Below are positions 15,684 to 23,767 of a DNA stretch of 64,000 nucleotides, one piece after another. The stretch lies in assembly GCA_965224045.1 (NCBI GenBank), contig CBDCYD010000001.1, positions 186,001 through 250,000 of the forward strand. Direction: 5' to 3'. Positions within the stretch are counted from its first letter, which is position 1. Every line of letters starts with the position of its first letter. The notes under the pieces were generated by a model that worked only from the letters and a program-made list of their open reading frames with translations, did no database searches and was not told the origin of the DNA. The position numbers and the translations under genes are program-made. The DNA is from Tectiglobus sp965224045. Lineage in GTDB: Bacteria > Pseudomonadota > Alphaproteobacteria > Rhizobiales > Hyphomicrobiaceae.

Positions 15684-16745
15684 TTAATGCGTCGCGTCGC
15701 TGTCATGGCGCGACGCTGCTTCATTGGACAAAAGTACTGCTATCCACTCCCATCCCTTAATCTCGCGGCAAAGGATAACAATCGCAGCTGTTATAGGGAC
15801 CGCGAGGAACGCACCAACAATACCCCAGATCGTGCTCCAGAATGTCAATGAAACGATGACCACGAACGGACTGAGGTTGAGAGAGCGACCCATCAACATC
15901 GGTTCGAGTACATTTCCGATCGCAAATTGTAAGCTTGCCAAGCCGATCGCCAGAACCAGGAAAGGGATCAGCGAATCAAACTGGACAAGTGCGAGAAGGG
16001 CTGGAAATACGACGCCAAGCACGGAGCCGATGCTGGGTATATAATTCAACAGGAAGATCACGACGGCCCAAGTTTCTGCAAAATCCAGTCGCAAATATCG
16101 CAGTACCGCGTAACTCGCTAGTGCTGTGAGCAGGCTCAGAACAGTCTTGACGAACAGATATTGGCGAATCCCGTCGGATACAGCTGTCAGGGCAGCCGCC
16201 AGTTTGTCCTGCTCCTTCGCCTCTCGCCCGAGCAGCACGATCCTTTTGAAAATTCTCCCTCTTTCAGCGAGCAAGAATCCAACATAGAGCAACACCAGGC
16301 CGACGTTGAGTAGAACGCCGCTAGCTGACCCGATAGCTGTGGACAGTCTGCTGGCCAGATTTAGTTCGTTGAACCGCGCCTGCACGCGACTGCTGAACTC
16401 GTCCCCGAGCAATGAAACCACGCTGCCTGACAAAGTGCGTAACCGTTCCAAGTATCGCGGCCAGGCTGCCACGAACTCATCTATTTGGTCGACGATGACG
16501 AACACGAAACCCGCAATCAGAGCGAGTGCGACCAGCACCCCTAGCGGGACAGACAGCGATGCCGGGATGCCGAGGCGCTCTAAACGCTCGATGAGAGCCT
16601 CGAGCGTATTTGCAACAATGAATGCAACAACGATCGGTATGAGAAAGTTGGCACCAAAGACGAGACCCACGAGCCCGATAGCAAAGACGACGGAGCTTGC
16701 AGCCAGTCGCAGGCTCGAAGCCCCTGTACCCAATTCAAGCGCCAA
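15684..16745 (-). CDS. AI-2E family (PerM-type) transporter
   Basis: 353 residues. Eight or so membrane segments with the family pattern: N-terminal pair (VFAIGLVGLVFGANFLIPIV), a long periplasmic/cytoplasmic central domain (QIDEFVAAWPRYLERLRTLS), then FLLNYIPSIGSVLGVVFPAL and PMLMGRSLNLSPFVVIVSLT near the end. Family members export small molecules or sodium; the AI-2 name is historical and no quorum gene is present here. The start appears to be TTG at 16745, with GGGGA ten bases upstream; the next upstream in-frame triplets include a stop. It lies 118 bases downstream of the GDH gene, same strand. Confidence 0.88.
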   Translation of the reverse strand: MALELGTGASSLRLAASSVVFAIGLVGLVFGANFLIPIVVAFIVANTLEALIERLERLGIPASLSVPLGVLVALALIAGFVFVIVDQIDEFVAAWPRYLERLRTLSGSVVSLLGDEFSSRVQARFNELNLASRLSTAIGSASGVLLNVGLVLLYVGFLLAERGRIFKRIVLLGREAKEQDKLAAALTAVSDGIRQYLFVKTVLSLLTALASYAVLRYLRLDFAETWAVVIFLLNYIPSIGSVLGVVFPALLALVQFDSLIPFLVLAIGLASLQFAIGNVLEPMLMGRSLNLSPFVVIVSLTFWSTIWGIVGAFLAVPITAAIVILCREIKGWEWIAVLLSNEAASRHDSDATH

Positions 16746-16863
16746 TGCTCACAATTCCCCTAAAGTGGCTCCTTGCCTGCGCGTCCCTGCTTGCTTAGCG
16801 CGCCTGCCGGCGGCTCAATTGGATAACTGGAGCAATGCTTCTTGCATCTTTACGCTCAATCAA

Positions 16864-18129
16864 TCAACTGGAACCGTTAAAGAACGGCTCCGTCCCTCGC
16901 GCCTCCGCAGCTGCACCAAGTCTTTCCAATGCAACAACATATGCGGCGCATCGCAAGGAAATCTCGTGTTTCTCGGCGGCGTTTGCCACTGCTCGTGCGG
17001 CGATCTCCATTCGACTACGAAGCTTTTGCTCCACCTCGTCAGCCGACCACTTTTCACCGCTCTTGTTTTGAACCCATTCCATGTACGAGACGGAGACACC
17101 GCCCGCATTTGCCAACACGTCAGGGATAACTTGAATGCCGCGGTTAGCCAAATCTTCGTCTGCACCGCTTGATATCGGCCCATTCGCCAGCTCCAAGACT
17201 GCCTTAGCTTGAACATCGCCTGAGTTGTCGCGCGTGATCTGATTTGCAAGCGCAGCGGGAACCAACAGGTCGCAGTATTTGGTAAGAAACTCCTGCTTGT
17301 CTACCTCTTCCGCTCCGTCGTGATCGAAGCCAGAGAGCTTGCCAGAACGAGCTTTGTGCTCGCGCAACTGTTCGACGTTCAGCCCTTCGTCGCTCCAAAT
17401 TGCAGCGGATGAATCCGACACGCCTACGACGCGGTGTCCTGTTTCGCTTATCAGCCTGGCAAAGGTCGCGCCTGCATTGCCGAAACCCTGGATTGCTACT
17501 GACAGGTTGTCAGAGTCGAATTCCAAATGATCCAATAGTGTATCGAGGACAAACATACCTCCCGTCGCAGTCGCCGTATCGCGACCGGCCGATCCTCCCA
17601 GAGTAGCGGGTTTGCCTGTGATGACAGCCGGTTCGTGCCGCCTTACGCATTTATTGTACTCATCGGCCATCCACGCCATCACCGTGCTGTCGGTATACAT
17701 GTCAGGCGCGGCGATATCCCGATCTGGCCCTACGGTATGGGTGAACACCTGCATCCATTGGCGACTGAGCCGCTCAAGCTCGGCGGGAGACAGCTCCTTA
17801 ACGTCAACCTGTACGCCGCCTTTGGCACCGCCGAAAGGCAAGTCAACAACCGCGCACTTCATGGTCATCCAGAATGCAAGCGGCATGATCTCTTCGAGCG
17901 ACACGTCGGGATGAAATCGCAGCCCACCCTTGGTTGGACCAAGTAGGTCATTGAAGCGGCAGCGCCAGGCCTTAAATCCTCTGAGAGATCCATCGTCCAT
18001 GCGGATCGAGACTGTCGCTGCGAGCGTTTCTGATGGGTAGCGCAGGTGTTCGAGGACTTCTTTATGGACTCCCGCAAATTTCGCGGCTTCCTCCAAGCGC
18101 GCGCAGGCGGAGTTCAATTCCTTACCCAT
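16864..18129 (-). CDS. gdhA: Glu/Leu/Phe/Val dehydrogenase family (glutamate dehydrogenase)
   Basis: 421 residues. N-terminal substrate domain with GPTKGGLRFHPDVSLEE, MTMKCAVVDLPFGGAKGGV (catalytic and substrate lysines) and DRDIAAPDMYTD. The C-terminal Rossmann domain has IQGFGNAGATFA. Length and motifs fit hexameric glutamate dehydrogenase, reversible deamination of glutamate to 2-oxoglutarate; specificity for another amino acid cannot be excluded. ATG at 18129 is preferred over TTG 18159 because GGAG lies eight bases upstream. The bidirectional EcfG-type promoter at 18221 points into this gene, so stress control is likely. Confidence 0.88.
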   Translation of the reverse strand: MGKELNSACARLEEAAKFAGVHKEVLEHLRYPSETLAATVSIRMDDGSLRGFKAWRCRFNDLLGPTKGGLRFHPDVSLEEIMPLAFWMTMKCAVVDLPFGGAKGGVQVDVKELSPAELERLSRQWMQVFTHTVGPDRDIAAPDMYTDSTVMAWMADEYNKCVRRHEPAVITGKPATLGGSAGRDTATATGGMFVLDTLLDHLEFDSDNLSVAIQGFGNAGATFARLISETGHRVVGVSDSSAAIWSDEGLNVEQLREHKARSGKLSGFDHDGAEEVDKQEFLTKYCDLLVPAALANQITRDNSGDVQAKAVLELANGPISSGADEDLANRGIQVIPDVLANAGGVSVSYMEWVQNKSGEKWSADEVEQKLRSRMEIAARAVANAAEKHEISLRCAAYVVALERLGAAAEARGTEPFFNGSS

Positions 18130-18220
18130 GTTTAGTTTCTCCAGAATCACAGCTTTCAACCATTTCCACGTACGTTTCGGTTATTCGCGGACTGCGATAA
18201 CTCCCTCGCATCTCACAATT

Positions 18221-18247
18221 GGAACATTGGGGTTGAGCTTTTGTTCC
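18221..18247. promoter_or_regulatory. Bidirectional (palindromic) EcfG-type promoter
   Basis: GGAACA (18221-18226) and TGTTCC (18242-18247) are exact inverted copies. Plus strand: GGAAC-N16-TGTT reading toward the 54-residue protein at 18326. Minus strand: GGAAC-N16-TGTT reading toward glutamate dehydrogenase (start 18129). The two promoters share the same 27 bases. Confidence 0.7.
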
Positions 18248-18325
18248 GACGACAGGAATTCATCTGGAACTTCGGAGAGCACAGGTTGTCCTTCGAAATG
18301 AGCAAACCAGCGATGGAGATCAATC

Positions 18326-18490
18326 ATGACAAGGCAAGGCCACGGCACCGATCAGATCAAGATTGAGGCTGAAGAGGCTCGTTCAGGACAGACAGGATCA
18401 GGACAGACAGGAAATGGATTGAAGTACGTGCTATTTGCTTCGCAATTTCTGGCAATAATCGCGGGTGCAGCCGTCTTGTTCGCCTTCTAG
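18326..18490 (+). CDS. Small single-pass membrane protein (54 residues)
   Basis: ATG at 18326 with GGAG ten bases upstream. The N-terminus is polar, with a short duplicated SGQTG-SGQTG. A C-terminal hydrophobic helix (YVLFASQFLAIIAGAAVLFA) runs to the end. An EcfG-type promoter lies 80 bases upstream. Its TAG stop (18488-18490) is the first triplet of a palindromic element. No family recognised; likely a stress-induced membrane microprotein. Confidence 0.65.
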   Translation: MTRQGHGTDQIKIEAEEARSGQTGSGQTGNGLKYVLFASQFLAIIAGAAVLFAF

Positions 18491-18565
18491 TGGAGCGCAT
18501 CCGACGTTTGGGCTCCCGCGTGCGGCTGGTCTCTCAACCAAACGTCGGGGGCAAAAGCTACACTA
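18488..18565. repeat. Palindromic element, family 3 (copy b)
   Basis: 78 bp from TAGTGGAGCGCATCCGACGT to AAAGCTACACTA. The arms CCGACGTTTGG and CCAAACGTCGG pair around GCTCCCGCGTGCGGCTGGTC. It begins exactly at the stop codon of the preceding small gene. Confidence 0.85.
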
Positions 18566-18588
18566 GGGATTGGTTCGGTAGCCTCAAA

Positions 18589-18801
18589 TCACTTGGGCTT
18601 AACGAGTTGGTCGGGGCGCGGAAGTGCGCGTGGTCCAGCAAACAGCCATGCAATGAAGCCGAGTACTGGAAGCAATAGGACGACGAATATCCAAATGAGC
18701 TTGGTGGTCTTATCGGCACTCGAGCGGCCAATTCCCACAAGTGCCACGATATCTGCCACAAGAATGAACAAGCTAAGCGGCGCACTGATTTCGAGGGGCA
18801 T
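18589..18801 (-). CDS. PLDc_N-type small membrane protein
   Basis: 70 residues. Two membrane helices (SLFILVADIVALVGIG; KLIWIFVVLLLPVLGFIAWL) separated by a short Lys-rich turn, the pattern of the phospholipase-D-nuclease N-terminal (PLDc_N) domain found as a free-standing protein. TTK-LIW and PVLGF are typical. Start at 18801. The bidirectional EcfG-type promoter at 18905 points to it, about 105 bases upstream. Function unknown. Confidence 0.8.
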   Translation of the reverse strand: MPLEISAPLSLFILVADIVALVGIGRSSADKTTKLIWIFVVLLLPVLGFIAWLFAGPRALPRPDQLVKPK

Positions 18802-18904
18802 CGCAAACCTCCAGGTTTCATCGACGGAAACATCTAAAGCGACGTCAGCGGTTCGAAAATTTGGTCCAGAACCGGAGCAGGTCGCTAACCATTCGGATGC
18901 CTAT

Positions 18905-18931
18905 GGAACATCTAAGGGGGCTGATTGTTCC
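18905..18931. promoter_or_regulatory. Second bidirectional EcfG-type promoter
   Basis: GGAACA (18905-18910) and TGTTCC (18926-18931) are inverted copies. Each strand reads GGAAC-N16-TGTT. Targets: PLDc_N gene on the minus strand and proline-rich gene at 18974 on the plus strand (about 45 bases from -10 to start). Confidence 0.7.
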
Positions 18932-18973
18932 CTCAGACAAAGAGGTCGTGCTTTCCAGGGAGGGCAACGAATT

Positions 18974-19234
18974 ATGCTGCCAACGCGTCCTGAGCCATCA
19001 ATTCCACCGCCGCCATCTCCTGATCTACCGCCACCGGAACCTGCACCCGAAAGTCCGCCGGATGTACCAAACCCGCCAGAGCCACGTCCTGGGCCGCCGG
19101 ATTTGCCACCGATCCCGACCGAGCCCATCACAAATCCACCTGACGCTCCAGATCTACCGGAGCCAGCAACGCCTCCTGACCAGCCGTTGCCAGAGCCGTT
19201 GAAGCAGCCTCCGGATCAACCGCCGGTTCGGTAG
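18974..19234 (+). CDS. Proline-rich small protein
   Basis: 86 residues of which about half are proline, with PPEPAPESPPDVPNPPEPRP-type repeats and no hydrophobic segment. GGGAGGG lies nine bases before the ATG at 18974, and an EcfG-type promoter lies upstream. These two facts are why I accept it despite low complexity. The longer frame from 18593 is antisense to the PLDc_N gene and is not used. Extended polyproline chains of this kind can span the periplasm or act as spacers; no signal peptide is visible. Function unknown. Confidence 0.55.
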   Translation: MLPTRPEPSIPPPPSPDLPPPEPAPESPPDVPNPPEPRPGPPDLPPIPTEPITNPPDAPDLPEPATPPDQPLPEPLKQPPDQPPVR

Positions 19235-19388
19235 AGGGGAGTTGCCCGGAGCGGATGCCCCAATATCGGGAGCTGCAAATTCATAGAGCCAATGATCATG
19301 CCGAGTTACTTACTTCGGGAACCTTCAACGGACTGACTTCAACGGACTGAAATGTTCGCAACCAAGCAATTCAACGAAAGGAAAATCC

Positions 19389-19889
19389 GTGGCAGATCAA
19401 GTTATGGCTTTGTACAACAATCCAGCGAAGGCCAAGACCGCCATCGAGGCCCTGGGCGCATCCGGCGTGTCAGCAGATCGCATCAGCGTACTTGTTGGCG
19501 AAGAGTTTCGAGAGGAGTTTTTCGGCCCTGCGAACTCATCTCAAATGGTGGCCGGCGCAGCAACCGGCGGAGTAGTCGGCGGGGGTTTGGGAGCGGTTCT
19601 AAGTGGCATTCTCGCAGCCGGATCTCTCACGGTGCCGTTCGCCGGTGTGCTCTTGGCCGGCCCGCTTGTAGCAGCTCTGGCCGGCGCGGGTGCCGGCGCA
19701 ACAGCGGGCGGCCTGCTTGGTGCGCTCATCGGGCTAGGTATGCCTGAAGATCAAGCAAAGCAGTATCAAGAAGCAATCAGCGAATCCGGAGGTATACTGC
19801 TTGGAGTGAATGTCACAAATGAAGATCGGATGGACGTCGTGAAGCTGCTCGAAGGGGCGGGGGGAGCTGCAATCTTCGGTGCAGTCTAG
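19389..19889 (+). CDS. General-stress-protein-17M-like Gly-rich protein
   Basis: 166 residues. Residues 1-35 (VMALYNNPAKAKTAIEALGA, SADRISVLV) match the ferredoxin-like half of GsmA/YflT-type general stress proteins. The middle (about 55-115) is a Gly/Ala-rich hydrophobic stretch (GGVVGGGLGAVLSGILAAGS), and a second alpha/beta half (ESGGILLGVNV) follows. The start is GTG at 19389 with AAGGAAAA upstream. Adjacent stress genes agree with a stress role. No clear EcfG site: a GGAAC at 19318 has no TGTT or CGTT at the right distance. Confidence 0.7.
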   Translation: MADQVMALYNNPAKAKTAIEALGASGVSADRISVLVGEEFREEFFGPANSSQMVAGAATGGVVGGGLGAVLSGILAAGSLTVPFAGVLLAGPLVAALAGAGAGATAGGLLGALIGLGMPEDQAKQYQEAISESGGILLGVNVTNEDRMDVVKLLEGAGGAAIFGAV

Positions 19890-19967
19890 GCTCGAAGAAT
19901 TAAGCGAAGTCTTGGAGTCAACCCGGTTTCTCTCCTAGGATAGTCCGAATCCTTTCTGTTTCGGGTA

Positions 19968-21335
19968 GTGTCGGCTCGTCAATCGAAACTGACCGCACAA
20001 CAGCCCAGTGACCAACACATGGACAGCCTTCCCGCGACACTATCGGCCATCGCCGATCAAATGGAGAACGTGTTCTCGAACTTCTGGACCGTTTGGACGG
20101 TCTATCAGCTTGCGATCATAGCGGGCTGCTTCGCCGGAGGACTGATCGTTGCCCGCCTGTTGACGCCACCACTTGAAAGTCGGTTGCGTGCACTGACCCA
20201 GCAACCCCGCGTTATGAGGCTCCTTGTCATTCCTCTGCGTCGGTTGGGGTGGATTGCGACCGCCATCCTGCTGTGGCTCGTCGCCTGGCTAATGCAGGAA
20301 GTGACCTGGCCTAGTCGAAGCTTTCTGGTCAACCTGGCGGCACAACTTGTCGGCGCTTGGGTGTTGATCGACATCGCGTCAAGGACCATTCGCAATCGAA
20401 CCCTGGCCCAAATCGTTGCCGTTTCGGCCTGGATCATCGTCACTCTGGCGATTCTCGGCCAGCTCGACGAGACATCTGAACTGCTTGACAGTATTGGTTT
20501 CACGATCGGCAAGAGCCGTATCACCGCGCTTATCTTGCTAAAGGCGCTCTTTGCATTCGGCGTCTTAATGTGGTTGGCGTTCGTCGCTTCCGATTTTATT
20601 GAGGGACGGCTTCGTCAGGCCGGCGATCTCACCCCTACGTATCAGGTGCTCATCGGCAAGCTCGTCCGAGCCGCGCTTGTTTTGGTGGCCATCCTCATCG
20701 CCCTGGAGGCGATCGGAATTGACCTCACAGCATTGGCCGTATTCTCCGGCGCACTGGGCATCGGTCTGGGGTTTGGCCTGCAGAAGATCGCTGCCAATCT
20801 TATCAGCGGCATCATTATTCTACTGGACAGGTCCATTAAGCCGGGCGACGTGATTACTGTCGGCGACACCTTCGGTTGGATCACACGTCTGCAATCTCGA
20901 TATGTTGCCGTGAACACGCGAGATGGGGTCGAACACTTGATCCCCAATGAGACTTTGATATCCGAAAGCGTGATCAATTGGTCGCACTCAAACCGCCGCG
21001 TCCGTCTGGATCTCAATTTCGGGGTGAGCTACGATGATGATCCACACTTGGTTCGTCGAATTGTTGTTGAAGCTGTCTCGGGGCTCGACCGAGTGATCAA
21101 AGAACCGGCGCCGGTATGTCACGTAATCGGGTTTGGCGATTCTTCCGTTGACTTTGTACTACGGTTTTGGATCACCGATCCTGAGCTAGGTACGACAAAC
21201 GTTCGCGGCGCCGCTTATCTTGCCGTTTGGGATGCGTTCAAGAGCAACGGCATCACTATTCCATTTCCCCATCGTCAGACACTCATTGACAAACCGATCA
21301 AAGTTTCGCTTTCGAGTGATCAATCCAATGATTGA
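19968..21335 (+). CDS. MscS-family mechanosensitive channel
   Basis: 455 residues from GTG 19968, or 438 from ATG 20019; neither start has a strong ribosome binding site. Five N-terminal membrane segments are followed by the MscS pore helix region (LALFSGALGIGLGFGLQKIA-type: AVFSGALGIGLGFGLQKIAA) and the beta domain motif DRSIKPGDVITVGDTFGWIT. After these come NTRDGVEHLIPNETLISESV and the alpha/beta C-terminal domain. It opens on membrane tension to release solutes after hypo-osmotic shock. Located between two stress proteins, consistent with osmotic protection. Confidence 0.92.
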   Translation: MSARQSKLTAQQPSDQHMDSLPATLSAIADQMENVFSNFWTVWTVYQLAIIAGCFAGGLIVARLLTPPLESRLRALTQQPRVMRLLVIPLRRLGWIATAILLWLVAWLMQEVTWPSRSFLVNLAAQLVGAWVLIDIASRTIRNRTLAQIVAVSAWIIVTLAILGQLDETSELLDSIGFTIGKSRITALILLKALFAFGVLMWLAFVASDFIEGRLRQAGDLTPTYQVLIGKLVRAALVLVAILIALEAIGIDLTALAVFSGALGIGLGFGLQKIAANLISGIIILLDRSIKPGDVITVGDTFGWITRLQSRYVAVNTRDGVEHLIPNETLISESVINWSHSNRRVRLDLNFGVSYDDDPHLVRRIVVEAVSGLDRVIKEPAPVCHVIGFGDSSVDFVLRFWITDPELGTTNVRGAAYLAVWDAFKSNGITIPFPHRQTLIDKPIKVSLSSDQSND

Positions 21336-21424
21336 GCCCTCATAGGCCAGAGCGAAAACTCGACAAGTTCGAAACCTGTTCATGGTATTTGAGTGGAATG
21401 ATTGTGGTGTTTTCAGTGACATGC

Positions 21425-21450
21425 GGAACCCCGCCTCACCCTGATGTGTT
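21425..21450 (+). promoter_or_regulatory. EcfG-type promoter for the universal stress protein
   Basis: GGAAC (21425-21429), 17 bases, TGTT (21447-21450), 45 bases before the ATG at 21495. Confidence 0.65.
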
Positions 21451-21494
21451 GATCCTTAGAGCAAATAGTTCATCCACATTAGGGTTCATGAGAG

Positions 21495-22385
21495 ATGACG
21501 ACTTGGTCTTATAAGGATGTCGCAATTGTTTGTGATGCGCACGAAAGCGAAGCGTCAACGGCCAATCTTGGCAGACTAGCGAAAGCTGTTAACGAGAGCT
21601 TTGGCAGCAGACTTTCGGTATTTGGCCTGCTACCAGACCTTGAGGCAGAAGAGCTTGCTATTGCATCCACTGTAGCAGCGAGTACCGGACTGCCGCTCAA
21701 CACGGAAAGAATCAAGGAACCACAGGGTGAATTGTCCGGGGATCTGAAAGCGACCACCGATCGGATCAAGAAGCACTTGGAGGTAACGGGCAGTTCGCCA
21801 ACAGATCTACATATCCTGTTGTCTGCGCGTGCCGAAATTGGCTACGTCGCCGCCAATGCGTGTCGCACCTCCGACTTAGCCATCGTTGCTGTTGGAGATC
21901 ACGAAACAGCATGCGATATGCGAGATGTGGCGGTAAAATTGGTGTTCGAAAGTGGGAGGCCGGTGATCGTTCTTCCGGTAGACTACGCTTCAAAAGAACT
22001 TCCAAAACGCATCGTTGTTGGCTGGGACGGTTCGAAGCACTCTGCTCGCGCACTCCACGATGCGATCCCGCTGATGAAGTGCGCAGACGAGGTCATGCTG
22101 TTCTACGCGGAAGAAGATCGAAAATCAGACGATACTGCGCTTTCGATCAACTCGAGGGCGATGCTGAACCTCAGCAGCCATGGCATCTCAGGCGGTAGCC
22201 ACATCGTGGACATTGCCGCTGATGAATCGACAAGTGAAGCCCTCATCCGGCAGATCTCGTCCACGGATTGCGACTTGTGTGTAGTTGGAGCGAGTGACAC
22301 GAGCTCCGTCGGCCGATTCCTATTTGGATCAACAACTGAAGCATTAATGACAGAGCTTCCGCGTCCGTTGTTCATTGCTCACTGA
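21495..22385 (+). CDS. Tandem-domain universal stress protein
   Basis: 296 residues, two UspA folds in tandem. Domain 1 (1-155) is divergent. Domain 2 (about 165-296) is canonical: RIVVGWDGSKHSARALHDAI at its start and CDLCVVGASDTSSVGRFLFG-STTEALM near its end. The latter is close to the G-2x-G-9x-G-S/T ATP-binding pattern. It is a cytoplasmic stress-survival protein. An EcfG-type promoter precedes it. It is the last gene before sequence composition rises to the GC-rich catabolic region. Confidence 0.88.
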   Translation: MTTWSYKDVAIVCDAHESEASTANLGRLAKAVNESFGSRLSVFGLLPDLEAEELAIASTVAASTGLPLNTERIKEPQGELSGDLKATTDRIKKHLEVTGSSPTDLHILLSARAEIGYVAANACRTSDLAIVAVGDHETACDMRDVAVKLVFESGRPVIVLPVDYASKELPKRIVVGWDGSKHSARALHDAIPLMKCADEVMLFYAEEDRKSDDTALSINSRAMLNLSSHGISGGSHIVDIAADESTSEALIRQISSTDCDLCVVGASDTSSVGRFLFGSTTEALMTELPRPLFIAH

Positions 22386-22615
22386 GCCGAGCTTGATGCC
22401 CGCGAACGCCCGGTTCGTGGACTGCGCGTCGATTGCGTCACCGAGAGCTCAGTCTTCCGGTGTTTCGATGCAACGGGTTGAGCGACTGGGAACGACCGCT
22501 GCTTTGATCGATTACCAGAAATCTGCCCCGCATTTCGTGACAATCGGAATTGGCACTGAAACCACTCATCAACACCCAACTTCCAGGCCGGCCGCAGATA
22601 CCTGATAGTCCTGGT

Positions 22616-23758
22616 TCAGACGAAGCCGGGTCCCTCGATGACCGGGTGCGCGCGCAGGAAATCCTCTTCAACCTCCAAGCCGAGGCCCGGTGCTTCGAGG
22701 GCGCGTACGCATCCGTCTTCGCCGATTTCGTAAGGCGGCGTTAGAAACGGGCCCTCGCGAAGTGGGTTCAGACCCTCACTGGATTCGAAGTATCCCGGGT
22801 TATCGATCGCCGAGAGGACATGGATGCCGGCGGCGAGGTCGAGGCCCGTTACACCGCCGTGTGGGTGGACCGGGATATTGTAGGCTGCTGCAAGTGCCGC
22901 AATCCGCATGATCTCGGTAAAGCCGCCGCATTTGCCGACATCCGGCTGCAGAATGCGGATGTTGCCCGACTCTATATGCGGGACAAATTCATAGCGCGTG
23001 TAAGTGTTCTCCCCAAGCGCGAAGGGCGTCGTCCCGAAGCTAGACGCTATGGCGTAGGACCTGAGATCGTGCCCGGGAAACGGCTCCTCAAGCCAGCCGA
23101 CATTCATCTCGTCGAGACCGGGCATGACGGCGCGCACATCTTCGAGCGAGTAGCCGGTGTTGGCATCGGTGAGAATGATGAGTTCATCACCGAACGCATT
23201 ACGCACCGCTTCAATGCGCTCGAGATCCACGCGCGGGGATTGCCCCACACGAAGCTTTATCGCCTTGTAGTTCCTGGCTGTAAGTGACCGAACTTCATCG
23301 AGCAAGGCTTCTGTTTCGCCGAAGCCGAGTGAACCACCGCCACCAGCATAAGCCAGGATCGGTTTCGAGGCGCCACCGAGCAGCTTGTAGACGGGCCAGC
23401 CGACAGCCTTGCCCCGCAGGTCCCAGAGCGCCATGTCGACGCCGCTGAGCGCAATGATCGAACCTGCCCCCATGCCGTGGCTTGCGAATTGCGCCTGATA
23501 GACCTTGCGCCAAATCCCGTTGACGTTGGAGGCGTCTTCTCCCAAGACCAGATTGCGCATTGTGGACTGCACGATGTTTGCCACAGCACCGGGGTTGCGC
23601 CCGTGATGTGCCTCGCCCCACCCGACGAGCCCGTCTTCGGTCGTGACCTTGACGAAAACGGCATCGCGTTTCGTCAGGCGCCCGATGCCAAGCTTGTTTT
23701 GTTTATCTGCCGGGATCGGAACTGAGACCGGGAAGGCCTCAACGTCAGCAATCTTCAT
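22616..23758 (-). CDS. Enolase-superfamily dehydratase/racemase (MR/MLE type)
   Basis: 380 residues. N-terminal capping domain (EAFPVSVPIPAD, AVFVKVTTEDGLVGWGE) and a C-terminal barrel. Barrel motifs are IKLRVG (KxR, second strand), TDANTGY, WLEEPFP and ALGENTY as the metal-ligand Asp/Glu/Glu set, and VHPHGGVTG with the general-base His. This fits the mandelate racemase subgroup; the substrate is probably a sugar acid or hydroxyacid but cannot be named. ATG at 23758 with AGGAA upstream. It starts 10 bases after the MaoC gene on the same strand, so the two form an operon. Confidence 0.87.
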   Translation of the reverse strand: MKIADVEAFPVSVPIPADKQNKLGIGRLTKRDAVFVKVTTEDGLVGWGEAHHGRNPGAVANIVQSTMRNLVLGEDASNVNGIWRKVYQAQFASHGMGAGSIIALSGVDMALWDLRGKAVGWPVYKLLGGASKPILAYAGGGGSLGFGETEALLDEVRSLTARNYKAIKLRVGQSPRVDLERIEAVRNAFGDELIILTDANTGYSLEDVRAVMPGLDEMNVGWLEEPFPGHDLRSYAIASSFGTTPFALGENTYTRYEFVPHIESGNIRILQPDVGKCGGFTEIMRIAALAAAYNIPVHPHGGVTGLDLAAGIHVLSAIDNPGYFESSEGLNPLREGPFLTPPYEIGEDGCVRALEAPGLGLEVEEDFLRAHPVIEGPGFV

Positions 23759-23767
23759 CGTCAATTC

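Noticed and set aside
18593..19234. 213-residue forward frame including the proline-rich protein
   Set aside because: Its first 127 codons run antisense to the PLDc_N gene and over the promoter; only the part from 18974 has its own ribosome binding site.
19311..19345. EcfG-type promoter before the 17M-like stress gene (GGAAC at 19318)
   Set aside because: At 16-17 bases downstream the sequence is TCAA/CAAC, not a GTT element; the stretch is instead a short tandem duplication of TTCAACGGACTGA.
22386..22615. A second copy of the tRNA-Leu 3' end as right border of the stress region
   Set aside because: I looked for the T-arm word GGTTCGAGTCCC and the CCGTCCGCACCA end around the compositional break and elsewhere and found only the copy at 2872-2930.
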